Made by a program: the position numbers and the translations under genes
From: Dehalococcoidia bacterium
GTDB lineage: Bacteria; Chloroflexota; Dehalococcoidia; DSTF01; WHTK01
Assembly (NCBI GenBank): GCA_035574915.1
Contig: DATLYJ010000016.1
Span: 1-40,847 of the forward strand
Length of the DNA stretch: 40,847 nt
Reading direction: 5' to 3'
Shown: positions 40,030 to 40,847 of the stretch, piece after piece
Numbering within the stretch: the first letter of the stretch is position 1
How the letters are laid out: the number at the start of each line of letters is the position of its first letter
Notes under the pieces: model-generated
What the model was told of the DNA's origin: nothing
What the model saw: the letters and a program-made list of their open reading frames with translations, nothing else
Databases searched by the model: none

Positions 40030-40370
40030 CGCATGGAGGCCTTGATGGCCTGCGCAAGCATCCTGCGAGACGAGGGGGCGATCGCAGGCATCACCCTGAT
40101 CCGGCCCGAGCGGGTTGAACATCGTCGGTGGCACGATGCTGCCTGACCTGGTCGCCGGCATGCACGAGGCCAGCGCGAAAGCGGCGCGCGCTGCCGCGGC
40201 TGAAGACGCCGCCCGACATCGCGAGAGGCCTTCCGGGGCTTTCTGCCCCTTGGCCACGAAGGCCCTGTATGCTCTGGCCACCGGCAGTGCGCCACGTGTT
40301 AGAATCGCCGCCGATCCCCCGCCGCTTTTCCGCCGTCCTCCATTCCTAGCCGAACCTTCAGGAGGTGTGC
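40030..40370 (+). other. 341-base stretch without a confident gene
   Basis: The interval between the metallo-hydrolase and the thiolase-like gene holds only doubtful ORFs, for example a 37-codon frame at 40033-40146 and an alanine-rich frame after 40130. Read together across a frameshift they might be a decayed gene, but I recognise no family. The promoter of the thiolase-like gene lies at its right side. Confidence 0.3.
40297..40305 (+). promoter_or_regulatory. Extended -10 promoter of the thiolase-like gene
   Basis: TGTTAGAAT (40297-40305) combines an extended -10 TG with TAGAAT (5 of 6). TGGCCA (40275-40280) is a weak -35 at 19 bp. The leader of about 60 bases ends in AGGAGG (40360-40365), five bases before ATG 40371. 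Confidence 0.5.
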
Positions 40371-40847
40371 ATGGCCACGCAGAAGCGCGACGCGGCGATC
40401 GTCGGCATCCACGAGTATCCGTCCCGAGCCGTCGGTCCCGGTGTCACGGAGATGCAGATACGGGTCGACAGCATCAGGGCAGCGCTGGAGGACGCCGGCC
40501 TCGGTTGGCAGGACATCGACGGCCTCTTCGACTACGGCGGTGGCGGCCTCAGCATGGCCGAGTACCTCGGCATAAGGCCCACGATCATCGACACGACCAG
40601 CGTGGGCGGGTCGAGCTTCGAGTTTCAGGCGGCCCACGCCCTCTACGCTATCCGCTCCGGCAAGTGCAACGTCGCGGTGCTCTCCTACGGCTCAACTGCC
40701 CACACACAGTCGCGCAACATCGGCACGGGCGGCTTTGCCGGCGGCGGCATGCCGACGCTGACCGGCAACATGGAGAACCCCTGGGGTAGCGTTCTCATCT
40801 CCAACTACGCGCTCGTCGCCCACCGGCACATGTACCAGTACGGCACG
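40371..40847 (+). CDS. Thiolase-like (SCP2-type) protein, N-terminal part
   Basis: The first 159 residues of a thiolase-fold protein, cut by the window end. It begins RDAAIVGIHEYPSRAVGPG, then a helix ending ALEDAGLGWQDIDGLFDYG and the segment TTSVGGSSFEFQAAHAL (75-91), then CNVAVLSYGSTA. This matches the SCP2-type or lipid-transfer thiolase branch often paired with a DUF35 OB-fold protein. The nucleophilic cysteine expected near residue 81 is a serine, so ordinary thiolysis is doubtful. A strong ribosome binding site (AGGAGG) supports the start. The C-terminal half and neighbours are not visible. Confidence 0.82.
   Translation, partial: MATQKRDAAIVGIHEYPSRAVGPGVTEMQIRVDSIRAALEDAGLGWQDIDGLFDYGGGGLSMAEYLGIRPTIIDTTSVGGSSFEFQAAHALYAIRSGKCNVAVLSYGSTAHTQSRNIGTGGFAGGGMPTLTGNMENPWGSVLISNYALVAHRHMYQYGT

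Noticed and set aside
40002-40295. 97-codon minus-strand frame after the metallo-hydrolase gene
   Set aside because: Composition is Arg/Ser/Pro-rich without motif, and it overlaps the end of the metallo-hydrolase.

Overview
This 40.8 kb window is high-GC bacterial chromosome with tightly packed genes. Many genes overlap their neighbour by the four bases GTGA, ATGA or TTGA, and GTG and TTG starts are common. The gene set suggests a member of the Chloroflexota, perhaps near the SAR202/Dehalococcoidia lineages: a rod-shape operon, paired CaiB/BaiF CoA-transferases, a GTP-type PEP carboxykinase, a fused shikimate kinase/dehydroquinate synthase, an archaeal-looking methyltransferase and an SCP2-type thiolase. 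This placement is an inference from gene content. I see no rRNA, tRNA or CRISPR array.

Layout: (1) 1-690, the end of an ISNCY/IS1202-like insertion sequence with a frameshifted transposase, ending about 20 bp upstream of a good sigma70-type promoter. (2) 700-6979, a cell-elongation cluster mreB-(25-codon ORF)-mreC-mreD-mrdA-rodA plus a NUDIX hydrolase, followed by a short A24 prepilin peptidase (7004-7705). (3) 7860-11932, five translationally coupled genes: two class III CoA-transferases of equal length, a GNAT acetyltransferase, a YjbR-like protein and an alpha/beta hydrolase. (4) 12030-16785, an unusual signalling block: two paralogous alpha/beta-hydrolase-fold proteins without the nucleophilic serine (one fused to a class III cyclase domain), a membrane protein with a GGDEF domain whose active site is degenerate but whose inhibitory RxxD site is kept, and a miniature secretion-type ATPase with an altered Walker A. 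(5) 16911-26741, a membrane-anchored cyclophilin, then alaS-ruvX-mltG and the shikimate genes aroE-(unknown)-aroC-aroKB. (6) 26757-35272, a membrane acyltransferase with an SGNH domain, a divergent PEP carboxykinase, a zinc alcohol dehydrogenase, an archaeal-type methyltransferase, an FAD oxidoreductase/flippase pair and a stand-alone Lrp/AsnC ligand-binding domain. (7) 35358-40847, an MFS transporter, moeA, a methyltransferase-acylphosphatase fusion divergent from a metallo-beta-lactamase-fold hydrolase, and the start of a thiolase-like gene cut by the window end.

Two patterns run through the window. Several single genes have a TANNNT box 6-9 bases before the start codon and no Shine-Dalgarno sequence, as expected for leaderless transcripts. 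Convergent genes end within a few bases of each other or share bases of their stop codons, with no terminator between them. The best candidates for new biology are the degenerate-domain signalling block, the PEP carboxykinase with several substituted active-site positions, the methyltransferase-acylphosphatase fusion and the bidirectional promoter in front of it.
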